Shown here: piece by piece, positions 53,701 through 64,000 of the stretch
Numbering within the stretch: the stretch's first letter is position 1
Layout of the letters: each line of letters begins with the position of its first letter
Source of the DNA: Lineus longissimus
Taxonomy: Eukaryota > Nemertea > Pilidiophora > Heteronemertea > Lineidae
Length of the DNA stretch: 64,000 nucleotides
Assembly: GCF_910592395.1 (NCBI RefSeq)
Contig: NC_088317.1
Span: 17,716,039-17,780,038, forward strand
Direction of reading: 5' to 3'
The notes under the pieces: model-generated
Told to the model about the DNA's origin: nothing
The model's input: only the letters and a program-made list of their open reading frames with translations
The model's database searches: none
Translations under genes and position numbers: made by a program

Positions 53701-56700
53701 GGTTTTGAAGGTGCAAAGTCAAACTTCTGACACTCGGTAGCAAATGATCCAATACTGGCACACACTGCTTCCATCCTTGCCTTGGCTTTACTGTAATGGG
53801 CGCAGACATCCATCTTGCAAGACTGGTAGTTGTTCTTGTGCTTTACCTTGCCGCTCTTTATGCATGCCTTGAACAAGCCTTCTGTGTTCATCATCAGTCC
53901 ACAGTGCGCATCATTAGCAATGATCTTGTTCTGTGCGGTGCTGCATTTTATTGTTGGTTCCTTTACACGTTTACACCTGGAAAAAAGAGAGAAAATGAAT
54001 GCTCATTATTGCGAAATGTAAGACACTTTGAGAATTCTAGAGAAAGAAACAGAGAGAGAGAGAGAGAGGAAATCGGTTTGTAGTTGCAGTGCAAAATGGT
54101 TGACTTACCTGATTTGAGTAGTTGAATCCTTGCTAGTCACATACGTTACAGAAAGGTAAAACCAGAGGAGAAAGGAAAATTAGGAAGACAAAGGAAGAGC
54201 TGGCGACCGGAGATGAAGAACACAGCTCACTCTTGGAAGGAACTGGAGAGGATTGCCAAAGCAGAAGACGGCGGGGAAAGTTAAAGGCGGTCTATGCTCT
54301 TAGAGAAGCAGAGGGCTTAATTAAGTAAAACAGATACACTTTCAGATCTACAGGCGCATAACTTGATCAAATGAGGATGATGGAAATATTCAATCATTGT
54401 GTGACATGGCATTGAAGATGATGGAATGAGAAACTCGTCTGCATTAGGTGGAGATCATGATGATCATGATGGTGAAGAGTGCCGTTCGATGGCGATTTTC
54501 AAGTTTGCATTCAAACGCATTCATTGCGGGTGGCGTTGTAAAGGAGCTAACAAGAGTCAAAGACAAAAGACAACAAAAAACTAACAGGTTCACCCCACAC
54601 GTTTAATGATATCGACCCTTAAATACTACTTGCTACATGAAAAAATGGTTGAAGAAAGTGGTAAGAAGTTATATCCGCGGTCCCTGTTTTTTGAATATCA
54701 CTTATTCTTTATGGTTGTCAGATACAAAAGTAGAGAAAAAATTAAAACATGTTCCCTTCAATTATCTTCGGGAAGAGGTTATGGTTGAACCATGTAACCA
54801 GAAAATCTGTGAAAAAAACCCTGAATATGGGAACTTCTTCAATGTCGTATGCTGTGGTGAGATTTGGGACAAAATAACATAGTAACCTACTGTTTGAGTG
54901 GGAGATCTGAATCATCAGGTACACTGAAGCTATTTGGATCCAGGTGATGGTCTTTGGAGGATTTCCCGTGTGACCCTCCTGATCCATAGGAGTACACGCC
55001 ACATTCACCACATATCCCTGTCAGCTTGCCCTTGCCGCCGTATCGCTTGAAGCCCGTTGTGAGGGTCACGGCGTGTCCAAGGGAGAAAGTGAGATGAATG
55101 GTGCAGGAGGGGACATCCACCCTGATGCCTGGGCCCGCCTTCCAGACAGATATGATATGGCCTCCTTTGGTCTTGATGGCAAATGGAAGGTTTACCAATT
55201 GGCCATTTTTCTGCAAGAGCAATATCGGTGATCGTCAAAGCTCTCTGCAGGAAGAAATATTCTACTCATGATTTTTACTGGATATTTTGCAATCGGTAGT
55301 GCATGTATGACTTCCAAATCATGAACATTTTATAGGATGTTGGCCAATTAAATTCGGGATACTCACGAATGTTCTCATGTCCTTATGAAGTCTGATCGCA
55401 TAGCCTCCCATCTTGAAGTCGACCAAGCGGGTCCAGGCCACAAGGCCCCAGCCCTTACGGTGCTCATTCTTCACCTCAACGCTGAAGGCACACGTATCCT
55501 TCGTGTTGGTCGACTTAGAGAAAACGTATTTGCAAATTCCCATGAAGTTCAAGAGGCTTCCGTCGTAACGGTGGTAGTGAGGGTCACCCTCACCCCTGCA
55601 ATGGCACTGTTCTGAAATGATATAGAAATACATGAACTAGGCTTGAAACTAACGCTACATCATTTTACAACATCTTCACACATAGGTGTCTCTTCTATCT
55701 CGTACGTCAGCACTACATACGTTACATGTCAAACCAGACCCAGTTCCTTATTACCTTACGAGTCATGATAGAAACCTAGAGATCACAGGAACCTCTCGCC
55801 TTTGCCAAAACTTCCCCTCGTAGCAGAAATATATACAAATTTTGATTTACTTACAAAAAAGATAAGCACCAAAGATATCTATGCAACACTTGTGTGGTTG
55901 CTCGATATGGAATCGACCTATGAAAACCAGCCACATTGTGCACGGGAGCTTTCTCAAATGACTACTCATAGAGAACTATTCATCATGCCCCGGATACTCA
56001 CTCTCCACGCATTTGTGTAGTCGGGCATGCCATTCTTCCCATAGTTTACACTCTGAAAAAAGGATAACATTGATGAGGAAGTTTGGCCAACCTGTATGAG
56101 AATCCTTAAGTTTATGGTGTTGGTGTTTTGACGCACTCAGGGGCATTCTAAGCATAGTATTTCAGAGGCAAAAGCCATTTAAAACATTTCTGTTATTCAA
56201 CCGAGTAATTGTACTACGGAAGGGTGGATGCATGCTTTAGCATGGGCAGGGGAGGGTAAAACTGCTCACAACCATTCTTAGACAACATCCCCATCATTAA
56301 CATGTTCTTTCAATCATTTCGGGATTTGTCAAAATGAGTGCCCCCTGGCGGAAACGATGATGCCTCTGCTGTTACATGAAAAAGGAGTCTTACCTGGTCT
56401 TGGTGGCGCTGTTGGCGCTGCAAAATAATAAGACGACATTAGGGCGAATATTGCTGATACTGACTAAAGAATGAACAAAAATGTGCGGATACAGACTATT
56501 AAAGAATGAACAAAATCTCTACCAACAAAAACTGAATTTGTCCAACGACTCAATTTTTAGAATAGAGTGCTCAAAATGAAATTGATCCTGGCGAATGAAT
56601 GCCAATGAGATGTTAAAGTAAGTAGTTTCTTCCTTCATCAGGCTTGCATTGTAGTCCCAGGAGCTTAGTGCGATATATGTTGCGGACATCTGAGCACGAG

Positions 56701-59700
56701 GCCTCGACATATCCGAATGTTGCACAGCAGGTTGTGATGTGAAGAAGCAGCCGTTCTGACGTAAAATGTACCTTTGCCAATATTACAACCAATATAAATT
56801 CCTTCCAACCACTTCATGACTTTCTTCGACTTCAATAACTTAGCTGCGGAAAGCTTAAACTGTCGCTTCCCGGGCGCAATACTGTCAATCATTTTCTTAT
56901 CCATCTTGTCGCCAACACCCAAGAAAAAGACATTTTTCTTCAATCTCTCTGCCTTTCCTGCCTGTGCTTTCGTCCACTTCAAATCATAGGTTTTCCCACT
57001 GCTGATGACGATGATTCCGCGTCTCGTCCCTTTGCGCATGCGTCGCCTCATTTGGAACGCATACTTCAAAGAATACTTGATGGCTTCCCCCAACTTTGGT
57101 TTGCCACTCGCAGGTTTGACCCTCTTCTCAGCAATTTGGACACACTTCTTGATCTTGATACATTGCTTAAACCATGCATTTGGTCTTGACCTGCTACCAT
57201 ACGTGAGAATTGAGAACCGCGGTTCCAGGCGACCGCTGGGGCGTTTGGATATAAACTTCTTCATGAACTTCTTTACGCTTTGTAGTCGTGTCTTTCCCAT
57301 GTCTGTCGAGGCATCAACTAGTATGACGAGGTCAACTGCTTTTGCTTTCGAACATGCAGCTGAATTCAAGAAGGAAGCTATGACTTTAATTGCGATGTAC
57401 TTTAGTAGTGTGCCATCTATCGATATTGGTTTTAATTTTACACAAGGGCTATCATTCGCAGTATATTCTAGTTGTGAATCGTCTGAACTAAACCTCCTTT
57501 GAGACTGTAGAAATATAGTTTTCTTCAGCAAAATGTTTATTCACTGAAAATTAGGTTCTTTTCACTAAAATAAATGAAAAACAGAAGACGACCAGATGTT
57601 GCTATCGTTTCTTCACTTTCTGTAGGAAGAGCCCGTATGGAAAGCTCCATTTTGGATGAGAAAATACCCTAGTTTTCGATTGATCTTACCGGGTCTCGTC
57701 GTCTTTGGAGCTTTCGTAGTTATATTAGAAGTTTTGGTTGGCTTCGTTTTGGCAGTAGTACTACTAGTAGTAGATTTCGGTGTTTTGGTTGAAGATTTTG
57801 ATTGAGGAGTTTTGACTGTAGTTGTTGATCTAAATTTATCAGGTGGTTTGGCAGTGGTTGATGTTTTTGACTGAGGAGCTTTGGTAGTAGTAGTTGTTTT
57901 TGATTGAGGCGTTTTGGCAGTAGAAGTTGTCTTTGATTGAGGAGTTTTGGCAGTAGTAGTTGTCTTTGATTGAGGAGTTTTGGCAGTAGTACTTGTTTTT
58001 GATTGAGGCGTTTTGGCAGTAGTAGTTGTCTTTGATTGAGGAGTTTTGGCAGTAGTAGTTGTCTTTGATTGAGGAGTTTTGGCAGTAGTAGTTGTCTTTG
58101 ATTGAGGAGTCTTGGCAGTGGTTGATGTTTTTGATTGAGGCGTTTTGGCAGTAGTACTTGTTTTTGATTGAGGAGCTTTGGCAGTAGTAGTTGTCTTTGA
58201 TTGAGGACGTTTAGTAGTAGTACTTGTTTTTGATTGAGGCGTTTTGGCAGTAGTAGTAGTTTTTGAATGAGGAGTTTTGGCAGTAGTAGTTGTCTTTGAT
58301 TGAGGACGTTTAGTAGTAGTACTTGTTTTTGATTGAGGCGTTTTGGCAGTAGTAGTAGTTTTTGAATGAGGAGTTTTGGCAGTAGTAGTTGTCTTTGATT
58401 GAGGAGGTTTAGCAGTAGTACTTGTTTTTGACTGAGGCGTTTTGGCAGTAGTAGTTGTCTTTGATTGAGGACGTTTAGTAGTAGTAGTTGTCTTTGATTG
58501 AGGAGTTTTGGCAGTAGTACTTGTCTTTGATTGAGGAGTCTTGGCAGTAGTAGTTGTCTTTGATTGAGGACGTTTAGTAGTAGTACTTGTTTTTGATTGA
58601 GGCGTTTTGGCAGTAGTAGTAGTTTTTGATTGAGGAGTCTTGGCAGTAGTAGTTGTCTTTGATTGAGGAGTTTTGGCAGTAGTAGTTGTCTTTGATTGAG
58701 GAGGTTTAGCAGTAGTACTTGTTTTTGACTGAGGCGTTTTGGCAGTAGTAGTTGTCTTTGATTGAGGACGTTTAGTAGTAGTAGTTGTCTTTGATTGAGG
58801 AGTTTTGGCAGTAGTACTTGTTTTTGATTGAGGAGCTTTGGCAGTAGTACTTGTCTTTGATTGAGGAGTCTTGGCAGTAGTAGTTGTCTTTGATTGAGGA
58901 CGTTTAGTAGTAGTACTTGTTTTTGATTGAGGCGTTTTGGCAGTAGTAGTAGTTTTTGAATGAGGAGTTTTGGCAGTAGTAGTTGTCTTTGATTGAGGCG
59001 TTTTGGCAGTAGTAGTTGTCTTTGATTGAGGACGTTTAGTAGTAGTAGTTGTCTTTGATTGAGGAGTCTTGGCCTTAGTAGTTGTCTTTGATTGAGGACG
59101 TTTAGTAGTAGTACTTGTTTTTGATTGAGGCGTTTTGGCAGTAGTAGTAGTTTTTGAATGAGGAGTTTTTGCAGTAGTAGTTGTCTTTGATTGAGGCGTT
59201 TTGGCAGTAGTAGTTGTCTTTGATTGTGGAGTTTTGGCAGTAGTAGTTGTTTTTGATTGAGGGGTTTTAGCAGTAGTGGTTGCACTGGTTGTTGGTGGTT
59301 CGAATATTATCTCAGTGTTCGGAGTGGTGGTAGTGGTGGTAGTCGACGTAGTGACTTTCCGAGTACTTGTGATGAGTGTTTTCTGAGTTGTTGGCCTCCT
59401 AGAGGTAATGTTGGGTAATGTGGCATTAGTAGTTCTAGGAGTAGTTGGAGATGTCTTCGAAGGTTTAGGCGAGCTACATGGAGTTGTTACATGTGTGGTA
59501 CACTCACCTTGAGAAGGTGTGCATGGATCACAGAGAGGAGTTTGTGTGGTTGATATTGGGGATGTTGTAGTGATCATTGGTCTTTGTGGAGTGGTAGTCG
59601 GTGGAACGAATATGATCGGAGGTTTTAGTGTTGTAGCACTGGTAGATGGGGTAGTCGTGGGCGGAACAATGATGATTGGAGGTTTTGGAGTTGTTGTAGT

Positions 59701-62700
59701 ACTGGTAGATGGGGTAGTCGTTGGCGGAACAATGATGATTGGAGGTTTCGGAGTTGTGGTAGTACTGGTAGATGGGGTAGTCGTTGGCGGAATAATGATG
59801 ATTGGAGGTTTCGGAGTTGTGGTAGTACTGGTAGATGGGGTAGTCGTTGGCGGAATAATGATGATTGGAGGTTTCGGAGTTGTGGTAGTACTGGTAGATG
59901 GGGTAGTCGTTGGCGGAATAATGATGATTGGAGGTTTCGGAGTTGTGGTAGTACTGGTAGATTGGGTGGTAGTACTGGTAGATGGGGTAGTCGTTGGCGG
60001 TACAATGATGATTGGAGGTTTCGGAGTTGTGGTAGTACTGGTAGATGGGGTAGTCGTTGGCGGAATAATGATGATTGGAAGTTTCGGAGTTGTGGTAGCA
60101 CTGGTAGATGGGGTAGTCGTTGGCGGAATAATGATGATTGGAGGTTTCGGAGTTGTGGTAGTACTGGTAGATGGGGTAGTCGTTGGCGGAATAACGATGA
60201 TTGGAGGTTTCGGAGTTGTGGTAGCACTGGTAGATGGGGTAGTCGTTGGCGGAATAATGATGATTGGAAGTTTCGGAGTTGTGGTAGTACTGGTAGATGG
60301 GGTAGTCGTTGGCGGTACAAACACAATAGTTTCTTTTGTTGTGGTGGTGCTTGTGCTTGGAGTTGTCAATACTGAATGTGGTGTAGGTTTCGGAGTTGTG
60401 GTAGTACTGGTAGTCGTTGGCGGTACAAAAATGATAGTTTCTTTTGTTGTGGTGGTTTTTGTGATTGAATTTGTGGTTGTGGGTGGTAATTTAGTCGTAG
60501 TCGGAGGCGGGATTATAATCACAGGGGTATGATCTGTAGGTTTTGTAGTTGTGGTAGTACTGGTAGAGATAGTATTTGGGGGTACAAATATGTCCGGTTT
60601 TGATGTTGTTGTTGTACTGGACGATGTGGTGGCTGGTGTAGTTATTTCAGGGGTAGTTGATGGCATCACTGGTTTGGTCGTAATTAGATCTCGCTCAGTG
60701 GTTGTATTTGGAGTAGTAGTGCTCGTAGTAGTGCTTGAAGTAGTGCTTGTAGGAGGGGTAGTGGTAGGGAGTACAATTATTATCTCTGCTGTTGTTGTGG
60801 TGGTACTCGCAGGTAGTGTCGTGGGTGGAGTTGCAGTTGATGGTTCAGGAGTAGGACCTTCAGTTGTTGGGAGCGGCGTCGTAGTTAAAAGAGGACACGA
60901 CGCACCTGCAAGGAATAAAGTCGAATGGGCAGGCTGTAGTCTTCACACAAGATACATCTCTTCCAAATACTGATTGCAGGTTATGCTTCTTTCAACTTGT
61001 TCTTCGCAAGCACGCCAAGACAGGTAAACATATTTCTTTTGATCGTACAACATATCAACTGTTATTTAACATTTTGAAATTACAGCTATAAGGATATAAC
61101 CACGGAGTAACTTAATCCGTCCAGAGAAGTAAATTGAAAGGAGTTGTTCATTTATTCATTGGCAAAGAGCACAAAAGAGTTATTATGAAAATATTGAAGC
61201 CACAACACAAATACAGTTTTACGTTGTAAAAGAAAACGTATATTTGTTACACCCTGTACTCACATTTTGCACAGTAGCCCTTTTCTTTGTTCCACACTGT
61301 TCCCTTTGGACATAAATCTGCAATAAAATGACTTTCGTGTTGCTGGTTGTAGAACGCTATATCAATGATACTCATAACTGCAGCATTTAGCAAAGGAAAA
61401 GGCCAAAACCATTTTGTGAGTTGTCCTTAAACTCTTCTACATGTATATGATGACTACATTACAGACAAGGTTTTTACGTGCCATCATCATCATCACCATC
61501 ATCATCATTATACGGTCGAAGGTCTTGTAGGCCTCTTGGCCTGATAATGAGTGCTATAAAGTGACAAAGTAACGCTCTTTGTTGTATTTTTTTTCAAATC
61601 ATAAAATTAAAAAAAAATAAATATGAAAAACTTACGGAGATTTATCCACTGTATCAAGGAATGCATGATGCTGTACACACGACCTGGCGGAAAGTTATAC
61701 AGCGGAATGATGTGCTCAGGCTTGATTGACTTTTTCCACCAATACACATTTAGTTTTTCTCCGAATGGAATGAAAAAGAGGTATGCCCACTTTAGGTCTC
61801 TGATGACATGAATTCCGTGACGAACGTCATCTTTATCTGAGGCTTTGACGTAAAAACTTCCGATCAGCAGAACGTTTGTCTGAATACGAGGGTTAGCAGT
61901 CTTCAGAAAGGTTGTCGCGTAATCGGGTAACTCTGGTAACTTAGATTCACCACCTTTATATTGGAGATTGAACACTGCAGTGACGTAACTATCCGTTGAT
62001 TCGGTTCCATCGAACACCATTATCCTGACGTCACTTCCGGAGCTGTAGATTAAGGTGAAGGTCACGGATTCTTTGCCGATGACGAAGCGATTTAGGAGTC
62101 CGACAATGAAGAGTTTTGACTCTTCGAAGCCTGACTGGCCGGTATTGGCGGAGGCGTCGAAGACGAGGAAGAAATGGAGGGGCATCGCGATCAGACCTAT
62201 GGAAAAATTAACACGGAGGCTATAGAAAAGATAGGCCTAGTTTATAATTCTGATCAATATTTCATGTAAGCAATTCAAAAATAGAGGAATAATTACGTCA
62301 TGTCTTGGCTATTGTGAGCATCACGATGAATGACCACCCTGTTACCAGCTGATGTGTGACGGTAATGCGAATATCTGTCTATTGGCCGGTTACATCTTTT
62401 TTCACCAATTCCTTTGTTAATTTTTTTTTTCTGGGCAACTCACCAAATAGCAAATCCTTGCATCCACCATCATAGCTCTTCATTCCCGGGGGACAGAGAC
62501 TATCACAGCCATTTTTTGATATAGAGTAGCCGGGCGGACATTGGGCTGAAAAGTACGGGAGGCAGTTGAAATGTTCATTATGATAACAGAAGCTCTATAA
62601 GCCCACTTTATCAATTGGAAATTGCCTGTACTGCCTGAGCCGGACAAGTAAGATGGGTGTTTTCTGACCAATACTTGAGCAGATATGTACATGTATGTTA

Positions 62701-63770
62701 TTTTGCTAATCTACCAATGAGATCGAGGACACGCCTCCACTTCCACCGGAATACCGGAAGACACCAAGTATAAACTGCCAGTCGGCAACAGTTACCAATG
62801 GCAAAGCTTGGAGATTGCATTTTTGCTGGCGCAAAGTGGCAAATGGTGAACAGCGGCCGGATGCAGCGATGACACAAAATTGGCCAGTTAACCAGGTTTT
62901 TTATTGCATCCATTTAACTGGACAATTCACAAAACCTACGCAACTGGATTCTATTTACTTTTCAGGATACACTTCTCGGTAACGCTATCCTTCTCGTAAT
63001 GTAGGGGACATTTATTGATAGTACATGTGTCTTCCTCCTTCTCAAATCCTGGTGGGCAGGAATCTGGAATAATGAGAGAGAACGAATCTGTGTTGATTAA
63101 CACTGATAAGATGACTTAATGTTTTGGCGATCGAAATGATTAACATTATGTCCTTTTTCTTTTTGAGTGAATCCGTTCTTCGGGATCATGCACCATGGTC
63201 AATTCAGTAATTCAATACCAAAAATCGCTGGGTTGTCATTGTCAGTCCAGAAATAAGAATCTTCAGCGAGGCCCATTTGGGGGTCTTTTCTTTATGAATC
63301 ATTCAAACTGGTTTTGGTACATTTGTTGATAGACAGAATAAAAGACAAGAAAGAAATGACAACACTTCTCTCTTTAGGCCTACCTGTATCAGCTTTACAT
63401 GTATCTCCATCTCGAACCATTCCAAGGATCTTACAGTTCACTGGAGGATAAAGAGTGGCGATATGAAAGAAAAAAGGAGAAGCAAAAGCGATACGGCGGA
63501 CTTCATTGTATATACTGATGAAAGTTCGAAGACACAAATACATTGTTTAAAATAACTTGAACCAGTTGGACTGGTTTAGATAGGTTGCATAGATTAAAAT
63601 CTATGCACGATGGCGTTCGATATCGAAAAGAGTGATTTTACTTCAGCTTTATTTCTATCATCGAATCAAATTATCATATAGTTGGATGGAAACTTCTCGT
63701 GAACTCAATTTCGTACCAATGCATTTGGTGCCGTTCACTCGGTGGTTCCCTGGTTCACAGGCCCTCCCAA
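49819..63770 (-). CDS. giant modular extracellular matrix-like protein (vWA/mucin/VWD-C8-TIL), 3' part of gene
   Basis: Twenty exons traced (minus): 63770-63717, 63440-63384, 63063-62959, 62545-62444, 62196-61636, 61317-61264, 60905-57690, 57359-56772, 56417-56394, 56052-56002, 55611-55367, 55210-54891, 53976-53678, 53377-53187, 52789-52609, 52422-52384, 52224-51637, 51353-51330, 50718-50086, 49862-49819. Together they give 2457 residues and a stop, and the first exon enters in phase 1, so the start and signal peptide are beyond the window. Nearly all exons are phase 1-1. Order: short Cys-rich modules, vWA1, Cys-linker, Thr/Pro mucin block, vWA2, linkers, VWD-C8-TIL-EGF, linker, vWA3, microexon, vWA4. 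vWA arrays with mucin and VWD units occur in shell-matrix, byssal and gel-forming proteins, so a secreted structural or adhesive role is inferred. The chain could be more than one transcript, though no internal start was seen. Confidence 0.8.
51637..52224 (-). CDS. vWA3 exon
   Basis: A 588-bp exon, phase 1-1. It contains AVDLVLLVDASTTMG, FSILTYGSRTRPSAWFKQC, GTRRGIIVISSGKTYD, VFFLGVGDK and WLDDIYTGCDIG. It is very Lys/Arg-rich for a vWA. It is nearly identical at the nucleotide level to vWA2 over the central ~470 bp. The microexon 51353-51330 (APTAAPKM) follows. Confidence 0.85.
52384..56052 (-). CDS. VWD-C8-TIL-EGF block with flanking linker exons
   Basis: Exon 56052-56002 encodes ECKLWEEWHARLHKCVE. 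Exons 55611-55367 and 55210-54891 encode a VWD domain (CRGEGDPHYHRYDGSLLNF, GICKYVFS, then VDVPSCTIHL, LTGICGECG). Exon 53976-53678 encodes a C8 domain with its eight Cys (HCGLMMN, ACIKSG, SCKMDVC, AVCASIG, ECQKFDF, KFC). Exon 53377-53187 is a TIL module (MKCPTNSDYN, CQPNCVKQTC, GCQCKKGYLL, CGC). Exon 52789-52609 ends in an EGF-like CTCKKGYHGNGNSC. Exon 52422-52384 is a 13-residue linker. Phases 1, 0, 2, 1, 0, 1, 1 join without a break. The order is that of zonadhesin, otogelin, mucin and tectorin-type proteins, where VWD units mediate disulfide-linked assembly. Confidence 0.85.
56394..56417 (-). CDS. 24-nt microexon (APTAPPRP)
   Basis: A 24-base exon between acceptor TTATTTTGCAG and donor GTAAGACTC, phase 1-1, encoding Ala-Pro-Thr-Ala-Pro-Pro-Arg-Pro. 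It has a sister of identical length, 51353-51330 (APTAAPKM), also directly after a vWA exon. Both start CGCCAAC. Confidence 0.7.
56772..57359 (-). CDS. vWA2 exon
   Basis: A 588-bp exon, phase 1-1: AVDLVILVDASTDMG, FSILTYGSRSRPNAWFKQC, GTRRGIIVISSGKTYD, VFFLGVGDK, WLEGIYIGCNIG. The MIDAS has Asp in place of the second Ser (DASTD). It directly follows the mucin exon. Confidence 0.85.
57690..60905 (-). CDS. 3.2-kb Thr/Pro mucin-like exon with two repeat classes
   Basis: A single exon of 3216 bp, phase 1-1, 1072 codons. The N-terminal part has about 13 copies of a 21-residue unit (PKPPIIIIPPTTTPSTSTTT pattern, about 59600-60330). After a short Cys-containing bridge (LCDPCTPSQGECTTHVTTPC) come about 45 copies of an 11-residue basic unit (AKTPQSKTTTT, about 57840-59280). 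Other frames across the arrays are also open (521, 337 and 233 codons) and are shadows. The donor is at 57689 (CCCG|GTAAGA). It is probably an O-glycosylated rod, with the C-terminal half strongly cationic. Confidence 0.9.
61264..61317 (-). CDS. short Cys linker exon
   Basis: A 54-bp exon, phase 1-1, reading LCPKGTVWNKEKGYCAK between acceptor CATTTTATTGCAG and donor GTGAGTACAG. It joins vWA1 to the mucin exon. It is similar in style to the short Cys modules at 62444-63770. Confidence 0.7.
61636..62196 (-). CDS. vWA1 exon
   Basis: A 561-bp exon, phase 1-1. PLHFFLVFDASANTG carries a degenerate MIDAS (DASAN), followed by FTLIYSSGSDVRIMVFDG, NVLLIGSFYVKASDKDDVRH, WAYLFFIPFG and IMHSLIQWINL. It is the most diverged of the four vWA modules and less basic than the others. 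Confidence 0.75.
62444..63770 (-). CDS. four exons of short Cys-rich modules
   Basis: Exons 63770-63717 (GRACEPGNHRVNGTKCI), 63440-63384 (VNCKILGMVRDGDTCKADT), 63063-62959 (DSCPPGFEKEEDTCTIN, KCPLHYEKDSVTEKCILK) and 62545-62444 (QCPPGYSISKNGCDSLCPPG, MKSYDGGCKDLLF). Each carries one or two C-(x)n-G-x-x-C type loops with a CPPG motif, resembling short EGF/TIL-like or ephrin-receptor-like repeats. All are phase 1-1 with good splice sites. The reading frame enters at 63770 with one base from an upstream exon outside the window. Confidence 0.7.
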
Positions 63771-64000
63771 CTGAAAAGGAATGGGAAAGGTATGCACTGT
63801 TAGTAAAATGAAGTGAAATGTTGCAACAAGAAACAGAGTACGTGTAGTATCTGTACAAAATTAGGGTTTGGTTTGTGGTTAGAGAAAACCAAACGATACC
63901 ATTATTTCGCAGATGGCTTATCGGCAGCAATCTAAGAATCAGTTTCTTAGTCAAAGACATCTCGATGTCGATTTAATCATTTAAGACAGTTTCTACTTCT

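Noticed and set aside
57720-59285. 521-codon minus-strand open frame (Leu/Gln/Lys-rich) in the mucin exon
   Set aside because: It is a second open frame of the 33-bp repeat. The Thr/Pro frame fits the phase of both flanking exons, this one does not.
59519-60532. 337-codon plus-strand Val/Gly-rich open frame
   Set aside because: Antisense shadow of the 63-bp repeats of the mucin exon; no splice or domain support.
1-64000. tRNA, rRNA or other structural RNA genes
   Set aside because: Scanned by eye for tRNA A/B boxes and rRNA-like sequence; none convincing. A covariance-model search would be decisive.

Overview
The window is eukaryotic. Genes are split by GT-AG introns, there is no operon structure, and the space between genes is full of minisatellites and short inverted-repeat elements. 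The domain set is that of an invertebrate animal: LamG-like, C-type lectin, F-type lectin, sushi/CCP, vWA, VWD-C8-TIL, a class A peptide-type GPCR and a gustatory-receptor-like C-terminus. A lophotrochozoan (brachiopod, mollusc, annelid or nemertean) fits best. This is inferred from family content, and the species cannot be read from the sequence.

Layout. 1-10473 is mostly non-coding, with a 35-bp minisatellite and a transposon-like fragment. 10474-12088 (+) holds the last exons of a probable gustatory-receptor-like gene, with two interchangeable final exons. 14454-18478 (+) is a complete membrane-anchored relative of purple acid phosphatase (acid phosphatase type 7). It has lost most of its metal ligands, and a 42-bp minisatellite fills one of its introns. 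18479-31018 is repeat-rich, with MITE-like elements and one decayed or unusual two-exon gene piece. 31069-32371 (+) contains two tandem genes for a roughly 75-residue Cys-rich membrane protein.

34093-43852 (-) and 44330-47223 (+) are a head-to-head pair of paralogous type I membrane proteins. Both start with the same kind of signal exon and a LamG-like domain, and both end in the same short cytoplasmic tail. The minus gene adds a second LamG-like domain, a C-type lectin domain with an F-type lectin encoded inside its intron, and four CCP modules. The plus gene has a mucin-like stalk of 39-residue repeats instead. The 477 bp between them are an imperfect palindrome.

47926-48951 (-) is an intronless class A GPCR. 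49819-63770 (-) is the 3' part of a giant secreted matrix-like gene. I could trace 20 exons (2457 residues) with consistent phase. In order they encode Cys-rich modules, vWA, a Thr/Pro mucin block of about 1070 residues, vWA, VWD-C8-TIL-EGF, vWA and vWA. Its 5' end lies beyond the window.

The modular genes are built almost entirely from phase 1-1 exons, the classical signature of exon shuffling. Several intron edges (3' splice sites, linker exons, CCP exons, terminal exons) are visibly duplicated. Splice assignments were made by eye from consensus sites and phase arithmetic. Exon totals are divisible by three in all four complete or near-complete models.
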